Assembly (NCBI RefSeq): GCF_026262505.1
Contig: NC_067203.1
Location: 19,635,411-19,699,410 of the forward strand
Origin: Trichomonas vaginalis G3
Taxonomy: Eukaryota > Parabasalia > Trichomonadida > Trichomonadidae
Length of the DNA: 64,000 nt
Reading direction: 5' to 3'
Part shown: positions 13,500-24,501 of the stretch, one piece after another
How positions within the stretch are numbered: position 1 is the stretch's first letter
How the letters are laid out: every line of letters starts with the position of its first letter
Notes under the pieces: model-generated
The model's input: the letters and a program-made list of their open reading frames with translations, nothing else
Told to the model about the DNA's origin: nothing
Databases searched by the model: none
Position numbers and translations under genes: made by a program

Positions 13500-16009
13500 A
13501 AGTACTAAATCATCAATTAAATTTTTAAATCTACGCTATTCATTTATATAAAATAAAAATAAGTGTTTTAAAGGGTGCCCGTCCTCTTTGAATTCATAGT
13601 CTTATCAAAACCATTATTTACGGTTCTTTTGTCTCTTCTGTGGCATTTTTATTTAAATAAATGGCATACAACATCCATTTTCACAACATACAGGCCTATA
13701 GTGGTGTGCTCCTGTTATGCAGTCTTACGATTGTTAATCGAGTCATTGACCCGTTTTTTAAGTTGTAAATATATTCTGACCATCAAAATATCACTTTATC
13801 CATTTATTTATATCCAAATAATTTTTAGGTGTAATTGTTTATTTTTGTCCGTAAACTAACTCCTTTCATTTTTTGTGCAATCTTTTAAAATCACTTCCAT
13901 CAATGAACCGTTTGATATGAAGTATAACACTTTAGGACATAAAGCAACCATGTTATCACTTGTTTCTCAATTGCTAAACCCAATAAACTTCTTCTCATGT
14001 GCTTTTCTTCAGCTTTATTCTTTAATTTAGGTTTTAAATTTCAGTTTAAAACAGAAGAAATCAAAAGGTGCAATTTGTAAATGTTTTAATCATAAAATTT
14101 TATCGGTTACAATGCTTGAATGCTGAGTGTTAGGAAGATTTGGGTCGCCAGCGATTGCCCATAAGATGAATCAGTATCACTTCAATGAAATGAAAACGAT
14201 TAACATCCATGCATTTATAATAAAAATCATAAATGGAAAAACCAATACCAGTATTTGCGTTATCTAAATGTGGAAGAATGGCCTCTTGTAAACATGTATC
14301 ACAATCTATAAATCTATCTTTAAGATCACTTGATACGTAATCCTCTCCTATTTTCTCTTATGTTTTAAAACTTATTTGACATACATGCAACGCGTGCCTT
14401 CTGTGCCATTCATTATTTAGTCTTTGCAGTAATTTTGTGTATTCATTGCATTCGCTAACCATATGATCCATTAAGTGAAATCTTGAAATAAACTTTTTCT
14501 TTATTTCCTTCTAATTCAGCCTTTTGTCTTTCGTTCATAAATTCCATTCGCAAATTCATTAAAACAAGATTTTTTTTCAGTTTAATGTTAAAATGATTGA
14601 ATATCATCGATGATTTAAAATGAAATCTGTCTATTAGAATACCAAAGATAATTTAAGAGAAATGGTTGTATTGGTTGTGTTGTTGATTGCTAACTGAGTT
14701 AATTTCCTCTGTTTTCTGGGCAACCTGGTAGATTGTTGAATTTCATGAATTTATACATAAAACCACCAATGTTTTTTCATCTGTGATAATATCAAAGTTC
14801 TTATTATTTGGTTAAAAGTTTATGTAATCATTTAATGGTATTTTTCATCAATTGATGACCCTTTACTTCAAGCCACGAATAAAGTATTTTTCTTCTTAAT
14901 TAATTCCCAGTGCTTTTGCTTCTTTGTTGCTTGTACACAAATGATAACAACCATTCAATCTTCCCGGCAATACATTTTATGTCATATATTGAATGAAATT
15001 CATGAGGATTAGATTGAAAATGATGAAGGATATAATGAATTTTATTAAAGTCAACACCAACGAAATGAGTCATAATGTTGGAAGTTGTCCTTCATTTGAT
15101 ACAGTTTGTTTCTGGATTATATGAAAGTTTATTAATGTGCGTGATTCCTTTAAGATTTACTCTATTGTAAACATTTTGATAAACCACAGTTAATTCCATT
15201 ACGGAGGATGTGATTAAGCTTCAACTGAAATCTAGAGTCTTGGTAATTATTTTTTAATGCATAATTTCTTAATTGATTCTTTAAATTGAACATCTTCATC
15301 TTATTTGATTTTACGAACATTTGCCAAATAACAACACATTAACTGACAATTTCTTTGGTATGTGGTTTTTTCATTATCTATCTATCCCAATGTTGGTTTA
15401 TTTGCATAATGTAAACGCTTTAACCACCACATTCATTTAGATTGAAGGATTAAATGTGAAGTATTGAAAATCATCCATTGAAACATTTATTTTTAGTATC
15501 CCTTTCTGCTTTTTCATCTTGTTTCTTATATGATTTCAATTTTATATTTCCAATTCTTTTTCGTTAAATTTCAAAAAACTTGATTCTATCTCTTCCTCAG
15601 GATATTTTTCATTAGGATTAAAGTCTTTATATCTAAAGCGTAACGATCATTTGAAGGCATTCGATGATAAAGAAAGATTATGAAGCATGGTCAATTTTAT
15701 AAACAAATGTTTCTTCAATAATTTTATCGATTGGGTCAATCATAATTTCAAAATCTTTATTGCAATAATGAATAAAATATTCTAATCTATTCTTAAAATT
15801 TTAGCATTGCATTGAGATATATTTGATAAATCACTATCTGATATAGTTTCTTGGAGTTAATTGCTGAATAAAATGAATCTTTCGTGAATGGTTCTCTCTT
15901 ATATTAATTCTTCTTCGTATTCTCCCATGTGATAAATTTGATAAGGGAAAGAAGGATTTAACACTGTGATTTTATGTTTTTCCGAAATCTTGATGTGAAT
16001 TTGGTCTAA
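13500..16009 (-). pseudogene. Maverick DNA polymerase B, C-terminal part (fossil)
   Basis: Minus-strand pieces match the palm half of Trichomonas Maverick polymerase B. FMNERQKAELEGNK runs into motif B KISLNGSYG at 14461-14500, the stretch KARVACMSNKF follows, and motif C DTDSSY lies near 14165-14180, followed by the GDPN segment typical of these polymerases. A TDEKT segment and possible motif A remnants lie upstream (higher coordinates). Broken many times. Coding-like minus-strand sequence continues across the gap to an ATG at about 16161 (MNQINTFSIIHDDEFVPLN), which may be the same gene or another. Between 11.7 and 13.5 kb I see only AT-rich sequence with no part I can name. Confidence 0.7.
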
Positions 16010-16034
16010 NNNNNNNNNNNNNNNNNNNNNNNNN
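16010..16034. other. Assembly gap of 25 N
   Basis: Exactly 25 unknown bases separate the Maverick fossil from the tRNA gene. A round fixed number suggests a scaffold join of unknown true size, so adjacency of the two sides is not certain. Confidence 0.99.
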
Positions 16035-16217
16035 AAAATTCATCCTTGCCAGTCAAACTTCATCATTCATTCAATAATAACAACGTTATCCATGACTTCT
16101 GTGTTAAGTGGTACGAACTCATCATCATGAATTATAGAAAATGTATTGATTTGGTTCATATTTTGTATAAAAATGAAAAAGTGAACTTCACTTTAAAAAA
16201 AAGGAAAAAAAAATGAT

Positions 16218-16288
16218 GGTCCCGCCAGGAGTCGAACCTGGATTTCGGGATTCAAAGTCCCAAGTGATAACCGCTACACTACGGGACC
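16218..16288 (-). tRNA. tRNA-Gln, anticodon UUG
   Basis: The minus strand folds into a full cloverleaf of 71 nt. The acceptor stem is GGTCCCG paired with CGGGACC, the D arm starts GTG and closes with CAC, and the anticodon stem is TGGGA/TCCCG around the loop CTTTGAA, giving anticodon TTG. The T arm is CCAGG-TTCGACT-CCTGG. There is no intron. It reads CAA codons for glutamine. The internal A box (TAGTGTAGCGG-like) and B box (GGTTCGACTCC) are intact, so it looks functional. A T-rich tract follows on the transcribed strand, where the plus strand has a long A run at 16196-16213, as expected for polymerase III termination. Confidence 0.95.
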
Positions 16289-16664
16289 TTAACATTCCCT
16301 TTATTTTAATGATATTTTTCATAATAGTTCAGTACTTTTTCATAATTCCTGATTTTTTAGAGGGCATCTGACTTTAGTTCAAATTTCTGACAAACTTTGC
16401 GAAGCATCATTGGAAATTATCCTTAAACAACATTATTGAAAGTTGTTTAATGCGCACTTATGCATGCCCTTAAAAATCATTGTTTTAACCCAATTCATGA
16501 CATCTAAAAACTATTCCTAAGGTAGTAGTGTTTCAATAACTTTTGATATCAACAATGACATCAAAATACATGGTTTTCATTAACAATTCACCTTGACACA
16601 ATTTTTTACATGTATATAAAGTAACTTTTATTCTTAAATTCGAAAACATATTATTTGTCAATAA
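16289..16664. other. Spacer, no gene seen
   Basis: AT-rich sequence between the tRNA and the 3' end of the ankyrin gene. I see no coding frame, repeat or RNA gene. Confidence 0.6.
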
Positions 16665-18041
16665 TTAATGGGAGTTAAGCATTATTTGAATTTCAGGATT
16701 TCGAGTCATTTGAAATGGTGTTAATCCTTTTGAATTTTTAGCATTCTTATCTATTCCTTTGTAACTTAAAAGCAGTAGAATTATTCCAATTGATTCATTA
16801 ATGCATGCATAATGAAGAGCAGTATTTCCTTTTCGACTCTTTGCATTAACATCAATTCCTTTCAATGTCAAGAGATATTCTACTATCTTGATATTATTAT
16901 ATTTACATGCTCGCATTAGGGCTGTATTTTGATTGTTATTGACATAGTTTGGATCAGCTCCACATGTAACCAGATCTTTAACAAGTAAATAATAATTCTT
17001 TGATACTGCAAAATCTAAAATCGTAAGACCATAATGATTTGTACATAAATGATATCATTTATCCACTGCATATTTTATTGATTTTAGATCCCTCTCATTA
17101 CTACATTTAACAAATAGCAAATAAATTGATTTAGAATTAAATGAAGCAATTGTTGTTGAATCAAATTCTAAAGTATTTTCCCTTGTAGAACTAACATACT
17201 CAAATTCTTTTGTCAAAAGATCCTCAAAAAGTTGACAAAATATTAGAGTTTCATCATTAATTTTATTCGATGAATTTGATTCATTCCAATTTTGATTTAA
17301 TAATCCCATATAATAATTTATATAATTGATTACTGCTTTTTTTGTGCAAAATTCAAACATAATATATGATACAAGTTTGTTCACTTCAGATAAAGATTTA
17401 CACATGGAAATTACAAATTCACAAACATCATCTTCAGTGAAGACAGCTAGATGAGTATTACTTAAAATTGAAGCTGCAAAGCTTATTAAAATATCTTCTT
17501 TTTTGGACACCAAAATTTAATCTTTGATGGTATCAAAGACTGATTGAATCAATGATGAACATATTGATGGCCCAATATGGGATAAATTTGATGCAATGAA
17601 TGTTGAAGTTTTTTCGAAATCATGAGTCTTAAGGCTATAATTTATGAATGATTTGATATTATCTTTTGTTATATTTGAAATTGTCATAATATTAATATAT
17701 TGATTTATGAAATCCTCGTTTTCGATAGAAACTCCGATATGATAAAGAGTTTCACTTGTGAGTAAATCAATATTTTCTTTTATATAACCATTTCTAAGGA
17801 AAATTGAAAATATGTTGAGAGATTTTTCAAGTGATCCATTATCGGGAATGCTGATGTTAATTTCTGTTGCACTTTCATCTGTTATGAGAATATCTCTGAC
17901 AATACCACTGATGACTGATGCATGATTTTGAGTAGTTACAAATCTATTTCCATTAATTATAAATGAAAAATCTATTCCAATCTTTAATAATGATGAGTTT
18001 TTACAATAGTGGGAATCAATAATAAATTGGAAATCGCTCAT
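16665..18041 (-). pseudogene. Trichomonad ankyrin-repeat protein with two in-frame stops
   Basis: One continuous minus-strand frame from ATG at 18041 to the stop at 16665 encodes about 456 residues but is interrupted by two in-frame stops: TAA at 17519-17517 and TGA about 150 codons later (just below 17058). The first two thirds is a trichomonad-type N-terminal region without recognised repeats (starts MSDFQFIIDSHYCKNSSLLKIG). The last ~120 residues are ankyrin repeats, for example LTLKGIDVNAKSRKGNTALH and LLSYKGIDKNAKNSKGLTPF. Such proteins are cytosolic interaction scaffolds of unknown targets. The frame is otherwise intact with no length changes, so it is either a young pseudogene or carries two substitution errors. 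The N-terminal part is a domain I recognise only as lineage-specific. Confidence 0.75.
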
Positions 18042-18579
18042 TTAAATTTTTTGGAAAAAAATTTACCATCAAATTCTGCCATTAGAAGTGCCACCACTCT
18101 CAATTTTGAGTTTTTTGGACAAAAAATATGGGAAAATAAATTCTTAGTATATCATAGATTCTAAATGTGTGTTCAAATTTGATTTTTAATTTTACGTAAA
18201 CTATTCAAAAAGGAACCTTAATAATCTGACATTCTCACTTTTCGAGAATCTACATGTAATAACAAATATAATTTTCGTAAAAAGAAGCAAAAATAATTGA
18301 AAGGAAATAGCTAATTTTTACCATTTCTTCAGAAATTTGGGCATATGAGTTAATGGAAGTTTCTTACGGAGACAATACTAAATTATTGATTAAAAAGAAG
18401 GGGAATGCGTGCAAACGCTAATACATGAAACCTCGTGAGAGGAAAACTTCAAATCGCAAAAAAAAATTCAAAATTTATTCTTTATATCATCAGAACGCAA
18501 TGTTCCAATTAATAAGTTGCCATTCACTATTCGAAATAGACCGATTTCATTATAAATTCTTACGCTTCCCTTAATAAAG

Positions 18580-18830
18580 ATATTCCGAATAGTCAACAAT
18601 CGCTCATTGTTGATGAGTCACATATTAACCCTTCATCAACAAGCTATTACATTATAAATGCTTTAATAGATTTCTTAATAAATTCTCATTCTAAACATGA
18701 TGAATTTTATAAATGATAATATATTTGCATTAATACTGTATGTCATAATTCTTTTATTAAAAATGGCTTAAATGATGAATTAAAATTCATAATTAATTAT
18801 CTTTTATATATTGGATTTAATAAATAAACC
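18580..18830 (+). pseudogene. Unrecognised coding remnant
   Basis: The plus strand reads DIPNSQQSLIVDESHINP, then YYIINALIDFLINSHSKHDE, and after two stops CHNSFIKNGLNDELKFIINY in the same frame. The amino-acid mix looks like trichomonad protein rather than random AT-rich DNA. No domain is recognised and no start is visible. It could be the decayed remains of an ankyrin-family N-terminal region. Low confidence. Confidence 0.3.
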
Positions 18831-19381
18831 AAGGCATGCATGCAAAATCAAGCATAATTGTATGTAAAATTTATGAAATTCTTTAAATACTTAAATTCGT
18901 TATTGATTTTTTAAAAAAATGAACAGCTATCCATGAGTAACATGGTATCTGTGTATGCCATATTACTTATATATACTATAATATTGGCACTATCTAGATT
19001 TCTTTACTTAGATCGAGTTAAAATTTCAATGGATTCTATGTATTTAAACTATTTAATGCGTAACTTATTATATAAGCAACTACTGAATGCTTTTTCTTTT
19101 GCTTTTTTCAGTATTTTGCATTTAACAAGTGAATTTCATATCTAAATCTGGTGAAGCTGAGGGTAGTACAAGTCTGAGTTAGGCATTTACTATCACCTAC
19201 TAGATTCATGTTTAACAGTTAAGTACCAAGCCATTTACTTCAATATACAGAGTGGAGGCACTTCTCTGCCATTTCACAATTTTGTCAACAATAAATTGGC
19301 AGAAAATTAAATACATGATATGCGAATTTAGAAGTATATATGGCTAATTATTAATAACTCTGAACAATTTCAAAAAAATTA

Positions 19382-19437
19382 AAAATATCCGTGTGACTTT
19401 TTGAATTTTCAATTCAAAAAGTCACATCGGATATTTT
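19382..19437. repeat. Near-perfect hairpin, 26-bp stem
   Basis: The left arm 19382-19407 and right arm 19411-19437 are complementary throughout except for one extra A in the right arm; the loop is only TTC. The stem centre is TGTGACTTTTTGAATT. No T-run terminator geometry or adjacent gene end explains it. It resembles the other short perfect foldbacks in this window. Confidence 0.85.
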
Positions 19438-19784
19438 AGTTTCTTTTTCATTTACGCCTTTAAACACTCCAAATGTGTCTTCGCAACCTTTTAAAATTTG
19501 AATAAAAAAGAAATTTGATTTTCAAATTTGCAAGAGTATAACATAGAAGGACATCCTTAATTATATACACATGAAAACTATCAATGGGATATGTTAAGAA
19601 TGGGATGAATAATTAAAATTCATTGCGAAATAGAAAGGTACCTTTATAGATAGGAATCTGCCCGATATCAAAATAAAAACAATACATTTATTTGAGTTCC
19701 GAATTAAAAGTCTGGTTCACAATTCTGGAAAATTTGAGGTAAAAAACAAAATTCTTCTCAATATTTTTATGAGAACTCTGTGTC

Positions 19785-20025
19785 ACTTTTCAGACAAATC
19801 TTTTTATTATTACATATTATATCCTATAGGATTGCGAATTTATAAATCATTTTATATCATAAATCATAAAATCGATTGTTTTCAGACATCATATTTTATG
19901 GAATTAGTTTCAGACATATCTTTTTATTATTACATTTTATATCCTAAATCATAAAATTAACTTCTTAAAATCTGATTTATGAATTTCAGACATCATATTT
20001 TATGGAATTACTTTCGAAACAATTA
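19785..20025. repeat. Imperfect direct repeats
   Basis: CTTTTTATTATTACATATTA (about 19799) recurs as CTTTTTATTATTACATTTTA (about 19920), and CAGACATCATATTTTATGGA (about 19884) recurs about 100 bases later (about 19987). Non-coding, directly downstream of the large ankyrin gene on its strand. Confidence 0.6.
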
Positions 20026-20045
20026 AAAATTATAACCCAAATTGG

Positions 20046-23000
20046 TTATAAAACTTCATCATCATCTACAAAATCAATTTCATCTACTTCGTCAAAGTCT
20101 GGCCCTCCACCGTAATCATCGTAATCATCATAATCATAATCAGGGTAGTAAGGAATCGGCTTTGCTTTAGCATCTTTATAAGGGAAAGGATCAAAATTGA
20201 TAAACAAGCCAATATTTTCTCTGTTATGAAAAGTTCTAAAAGCAAGAGATTTCTGTACAAAAGTAGAATTATTAGCAAGATCGATGTAGTTTTGGCTGTT
20301 GCGAAGAACAAGGCCATAATGTCCAATAGATTGGTAATTAGTTGTTCTCAACGGACCATTATATTGGAATTGTTCATTAGTTTCAAGACATTTTTCAAAT
20401 AATTTGAAAGAATCACTTTCAATTCTTTCAACAGTTTTGTCGATTTTTTCATAAAGAACAACCGCGTAATGATCATTAACATTAAGATGCTGTAATGCAC
20501 AAGACATTGGCGATTGTACAACTCTGTGTCTCAATTCAACCTTGTCAACCAAGAAATCGAAACAATTTTGTGCATTATATTCAATTGCGCAATTAATCAA
20601 AGTCAAATCATCACTTGAATAAATCGAGTTCAAGTCTAAACCTTTTTCGTAAAAGAGTTTCAACAAATCAATTCTGTCGTGAGAAACAGCTTCTAATGCT
20701 GGAGAATGAAGGTAAAAGAAACCTTCCAATTCATTGATATCTGCACCATTTTCAAGTAAACTCTTGATAACATCGAAATTGCCAATTTTCGTAGCAATAA
20801 ACAATATATCTGTATTGCGGTTATATTTCTCAATTTTGTCACTTTTACTTGACAAAACGAAGAAAATATTTTTGTAAGGTTTTGAAGCTTTTTCCATTTT
20901 TTGATCGATCAAATTTTCTATTTCCGGATTATTTAGATTTTGCTTCAAAAACTCGAAACAGAAAGGCTGCAAAATAGTATTAAATCTTGATGTGATTTGC
21001 GTCAAGAAGAAAAGAGCGAATGGGAAATTAATTTCTTGTGAGAAAATGAGATCCATCAAATTAGAAATATTTTCAATGTTATAATTTTCATTTTTCATTT
21101 CATCAATCAATCTTTGTTCAGTTAATGGCATTTTGAAAAGATTACTGATATAATTTGTTAAATAAATTGTATCAGTTCTTATATAACCCTGATCCAAAGT
21201 TTCAATAATGTATTTATTTGTATATCTTGCTTCAAAAGTCATTTTCGTATTCAAGAAAATTTCTCTTTTCACTGGAGAATGAATTTCATTTTCCATGATG
21301 ACAGAAATAGGTGTTTTCAAGACATATCCCAAATCGCAACCTTGTCTTATCAAGAACTTCAAAAATTCAGGATCATCAGCAAACAGAACTTTTTCAATAA
21401 AACTTTCTCCATTTACAATTGTATTAACTAAAGCGCCTTTTCTGACAAGCCAATAAATATTGTCTTCGTCACTTCTATTTGCGGCTAAATGAAGAGCTTT
21501 CGTAAGTGCTTCAACGGAAATATCGTAATCTTTCAAGTTCTTCAACCATCTCTTTGTGTTTGTAAAGTTTTGGAAAATTTTGACAAAATAATCGTCATTG
21601 ATTTTATGATTTTTAGGAACGTATTGAACATTTGTAATACAACCTAAAAGAATCAAAGAATCCTTAGATAATCTTTCTTTGTATTTTGACAAAACATATT
21701 CAACGAATTGTTTCGATTCAGGGAAATTAACAATCAAACTTACCAAATCATTTTCTGAGAAATCTCTTGAGAAAAATTCATCAACAACTTTGTAAGAAAT
21801 ATCATCAGGCTGTGGCTTATTTAATAGATTAGTTTCAAAATCAGGATCATTATGTGTTGCGACGAAATTAATTAAGTTTCTCGTTGTAATATTCTTTAAG
21901 AAAATCTCTCTATTAAGAAGATTTCTTTGGAAAGGAGAAGACAACCTTGAATGACTAATTTCATTTAATACCAATGCAGCACTTTCATTATTCAAATTCT
22001 CATAAACTAAGAAAACATTAATTAATGTAATGAAATTCTTTTCGCGTTCCAAAATCTCAGGAACAGTGAAATATTTCGCATTCTTTGGATTCTTGAAGAT
22101 TTTATCTTTCATTTCAGGAGTTGTCTTCAAATAATCAATTTCTTCTTGAGTGAATTCTAAGTATTGAATAAATGATGGTGCATTTGTGTATTTAAGCATT
22201 TCCTTGAGATCATAGTATTTTCGATATTTCGATTTCGCCAAAACCTTTAAAAATAACAACATCATGTTTGTTGGAAGTTGTGAACTAACTTTATATCCAA
22301 AATCACGACTTTCTTCAATTGTTTGACCAACTAAATACATGTAGTAAACTAAGAGTTTGTCGAAAACAGGTTTCTCAAGATCATTTTCGTTATCGTATTC
22401 AATATACAAATCAATCAAAAATGGATTGTTTGGAATGATATCAACCAAAAGTGACGGATTTTTGAAAAATTCTTCTTTGAATTTTTTGGATTCCGCAACA
22501 GCTTTGATCATCTTTGATAACAGATCAGTTCCTGGCTGATTGAAAAACATGTTATCAATTGTATTGCTCGAAATTCTAATTATATTTTGGAATTTCGAAC
22601 GTTTTGCGAATTTATTATGAATATCAACATTTTTCTGAGATGAAAAATCATTGATCTGCTCTTGTGTTATTAATTCTTTCGATAATAATAAATTCATCAA
22701 TTCCTTATCAAACAATGGAAGAATTCTCATTAAATTGACAATGTCAAAAACTGTCAATTTTTGTAAAATTGGCAAATTTTGGTTAATCAAAACAGTTAAA
22801 TCAATAACATTATTTGTTGGCTCTATATCCTTTGTAAAGAAGTATCTGATCAACTTAACAATAGATTCATCTTTGCTATCATTATAATTACTCAAAAATT
22901 CATTATAAATAACAAGCCAAACATATGGAAAATTTTCTAATAAAAGTGACATTTGATTATGATCCAATTGTTTGTAATATTTTTCAACCATTTTTATCAA

Positions 23001-24236
23001 TGTCTTGAAATCGAATATCTTTGCACAATAGAACATTGCATCCAAAACATGTTCAGGATTAATAGGAAGTCCTCTGACAAATGCTTTATATAATTTATCA
23101 GGTGTTTGTTCAGCAAACAATCTTTCAACAATTAAATCATGAATTTTTGGGAATTTTCGTTTGATAGAATCAATAATACTCTGGTCCATCTTGAAATCAA
23201 CAAAGTTCTCATGATTAACAATCGTTTTAAGATGATCTTCTAATTCAAGTGATAAACAGCCGTTTAAAATTTTTGTAAAAACCGTTTGTGACATGTTATT
23301 TATCAAATTATTCAAAATTTCTTCTTCTTGGACTTCGTAGAATAAATTGATACTGAAACATGATTGTTTGGACAATTCTCTGACCGGATCAACTAATCCA
23401 TCCAAATAAAGAACAGATAAAAGATCAACACAGTTAATTAAATTATTTCGACCCATAATTCCTAAAATTGCATGAATTGTCATGGTTTCTGTGAAGTATA
23501 GATATCCTGTACGCTTTTCTTCTTGTTCTTCTGTGAAATCGTTTTGAACAATCCAATCAAAAATTTCATCATTTCTGAAATAAAGAGGTATGAACGTGAC
23601 GTTGTCGAATTTGATGTTGTTATGTATCAAAATACGTATGATCTCCATGTTTCCACCTGCTACAGCAAAGCCTGCAATGGAATTTAATTTTGGATGATTT
23701 AATAAAATGAATTTGAAGCAGTTGATGGCACCATACAATGCTAAGAACTGTATAATGTTGATTGATCGTCCATCCATCATGTACAACTTGTTGAAATCGG
23801 AATCACTTGTAATATTTACGAAATACTCGACATTATCTGAAATTGCTGCTTCGTACATCTCGAGAGGAATCTTTTCTAGGGTTCCATTGGATTCTGGTGA
23901 ATAAACAATGTTCGTAATGAGTCGATTTATCGAAGGATTTTGAAATGTCGAAAATGTAAGTTGTGATGCTTCTAAATTACTTCCAATGTGCTCTGATGTG
24001 AGGAAAACACCAAAAGAAACTGGTAATGTCGATGAATTCCTGATAAACATTTTAAGTTTTTTGGAAAATTTGGAATAAAGTTGGACATATTCTTTAACAA
24101 GACGTGGACGAACGAATACACTCGTTTCAAATTCGCGTACGCCTGTGTAAACGTTGTTTTCTATGAAGTTTAACAAAGTATTTGTTTGCTCTTCATTATT
24201 TGAATCGTAGCTTTGCAAAAAAGTTGGATATTCCAT
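20046..24236 (-). CDS. Large trichomonad ankyrin-repeat protein, 1396 aa
   Basis: An uninterrupted frame of 1396 residues, the longest host gene here. Ankyrin-like units occur near residues 140-260 (LALYGAINCFKFILLN, then IAGFAVAGGNMEIIRILIH), a feature of trichomonad ankyrin proteins. They recur at roughly 930-1010 (ALHLAANRSDEDNIYWLVRK) and 1120-1240 (ATKIGNFDVIKSLLENGADI). The long middle is helical, charged and without recognised domain. The C-terminus is strongly acidic with tyrosines (DYDYDDYDDYGGGPDFDEVD). No signal peptide or membrane segment is seen, so it is probably a cytosolic scaffold. The start is uncertain: a coding-like frame one register off lies directly upstream (24240-24475), so the true N-terminus may be about 80 codons longer. 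Codon use is AT-rich, as in its neighbours. Confidence 0.8.
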   Translation of the reverse strand: MEYPTFLQSYDSNNEEQTNTLLNFIENNVYTGVREFETSVFVRPRLVKEYVQLYSKFSKKLKMFIRNSSTLPVSFGVFLTSEHIGSNLEASQLTFSTFQNPSINRLITNIVYSPESNGTLEKIPLEMYEAAISDNVEYFVNITSDSDFNKLYMMDGRSINIIQFLALYGAINCFKFILLNHPKLNSIAGFAVAGGNMEIIRILIHNNIKFDNVTFIPLYFRNDEIFDWIVQNDFTEEQEEKRTGYLYFTETMTIHAILGIMGRNNLINCVDLLSVLYLDGLVDPVRELSKQSCFSINLFYEVQEEEILNNLINNMSQTVFTKILNGCLSLELEDHLKTIVNHENFVDFKMDQSIIDSIKRKFPKIHDLIVERLFAEQTPDKLYKAFVRGLPINPEHVLDAMFYCAKIFDFKTLIKMVEKYYKQLDHNQMSLLLENFPYVWLVIYNEFLSNYNDSKDESIVKLIRYFFTKDIEPTNNVIDLTVLINQNLPILQKLTVFDIVNLMRILPLFDKELMNLLLSKELITQEQINDFSSQKNVDIHNKFAKRSKFQNIIRISSNTIDNMFFNQPGTDLLSKMIKAVAESKKFKEEFFKNPSLLVDIIPNNPFLIDLYIEYDNENDLEKPVFDKLLVYYMYLVGQTIEESRDFGYKVSSQLPTNMMLLFLKVLAKSKYRKYYDLKEMLKYTNAPSFIQYLEFTQEEIDYLKTTPEMKDKIFKNPKNAKYFTVPEILEREKNFITLINVFLVYENLNNESAALVLNEISHSRLSSPFQRNLLNREIFLKNITTRNLINFVATHNDPDFETNLLNKPQPDDISYKVVDEFFSRDFSENDLVSLIVNFPESKQFVEYVLSKYKERLSKDSLILLGCITNVQYVPKNHKINDDYFVKIFQNFTNTKRWLKNLKDYDISVEALTKALHLAANRSDEDNIYWLVRKGALVNTIVNGESFIEKVLFADDPEFLKFLIRQGCDLGYVLKTPISVIMENEIHSPVKREIFLNTKMTFEARYTNKYIIETLDQGYIRTDTIYLTNYISNLFKMPLTEQRLIDEMKNENYNIENISNLMDLIFSQEINFPFALFFLTQITSRFNTILQPFCFEFLKQNLNNPEIENLIDQKMEKASKPYKNIFFVLSSKSDKIEKYNRNTDILFIATKIGNFDVIKSLLENGADINELEGFFYLHSPALEAVSHDRIDLLKLFYEKGLDLNSIYSSDDLTLINCAIEYNAQNCFDFLVDKVELRHRVVQSPMSCALQHLNVNDHYAVVLYEKIDKTVERIESDSFKLFEKCLETNEQFQYNGPLRTTNYQSIGHYGLVLRNSQNYIDLANNSTFVQKSLAFRTFHNRENIGLFINFDPFPYKDAKAKPIPYYPDYDYDDYDDYGGGPDFDEVDEIDFVDDDEVL

Positions 24237-24239
24237 AAT

Positions 24240-24475
24240 TCTTCGAGATATTCGGGTACTTCTGTGGTTGAAACTGAAAAAGGAACCAAAAATCGTTGAT
24301 AATTTTGAACATGACCATCGTTTGAGAAAAATTCTTCATCAAGACTTTTAACTTGGGATGCCTCTAAAGCATATTTAAGATTGTGCATATACGTGTCTGT
24401 ATTCCGTTGCGCTGCTAATCCTAGAGGATTTTGAAAAAGATCGAAAAGGATTAGATGGATTCGTAGAGCCCCACT
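24240..24475 (-). pseudogene. Possible out-of-register N-terminal extension of the large ankyrin gene
   Basis: Upstream of the ATG at 24236 the minus strand reads NPLGLAAQRNTDTYMHNL, then SLDEEFFSNDGHVQNYQRFL and FSVSTTEVPEYLEEL, which look like real protein. The frame runs into the ankyrin ORF in a different register. The alternatives are a one-base frame break near 24240, joining it to the big gene, or a separate short gene starting at ATG 24388. I see no way to decide from sequence alone. Confidence 0.4.
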
Positions 24476-24501
24476 CTCTTTTCATCGCAGAAATAGATCC
24501 A

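Larger units (their letters stand above)
4034..16009. mobile_element. Maverick/Polinton fossil, heavily broken, truncated by the contig gap
   Basis: This is a Trichomonas-type Maverick copy broken in dozens of places. Recognisable parts are the N-terminal half of protein-primed DNA polymerase B on the plus strand, coding-like traces on the minus strand at 7.4-8.3 kb, a plus-strand fibre-like gene, small plus-strand genes starting in the ATAAATG context used by the other Maverick here, and the C-terminal half of polymerase B on the minus strand. The satellite stops at 4033 and the next bases are AGTAGTAATATG. Polinton ends begin with AG, so I infer the left end lies at 4034. The right end is not visible before the gap. 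The number of breaks may be inflated by sequencing error. It is either old or unpolished; I cannot date it. Confidence 0.8.
18042..20045. other. Intergenic region with a gene remnant, a hairpin and short repeats
   Basis: No whole gene is supported. It holds a coding-like remnant (18580-18830), a 56-nt hairpin (19382-19437) and imperfect direct repeats at 19785-20025, each listed separately. A 70-codon frame at 18933-19145 is hydrophobic (VYAILLIYTIILALSRFLYL) but has no start context, relative or neighbour support, so I do not call it a gene. Confidence 0.5.

Noticed and set aside
12819-13859. Plus-strand ORFs of 62 and 94 codons in the left Maverick fossil
   Set aside because: The coding signal I recognise in this part is on the minus strand; these frames lack motifs and start context.
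18933-19145. 70-codon hydrophobic ORF as a gene
   Set aside because: No start context, no relative, and AT-rich DNA easily yields hydrophobic frames.
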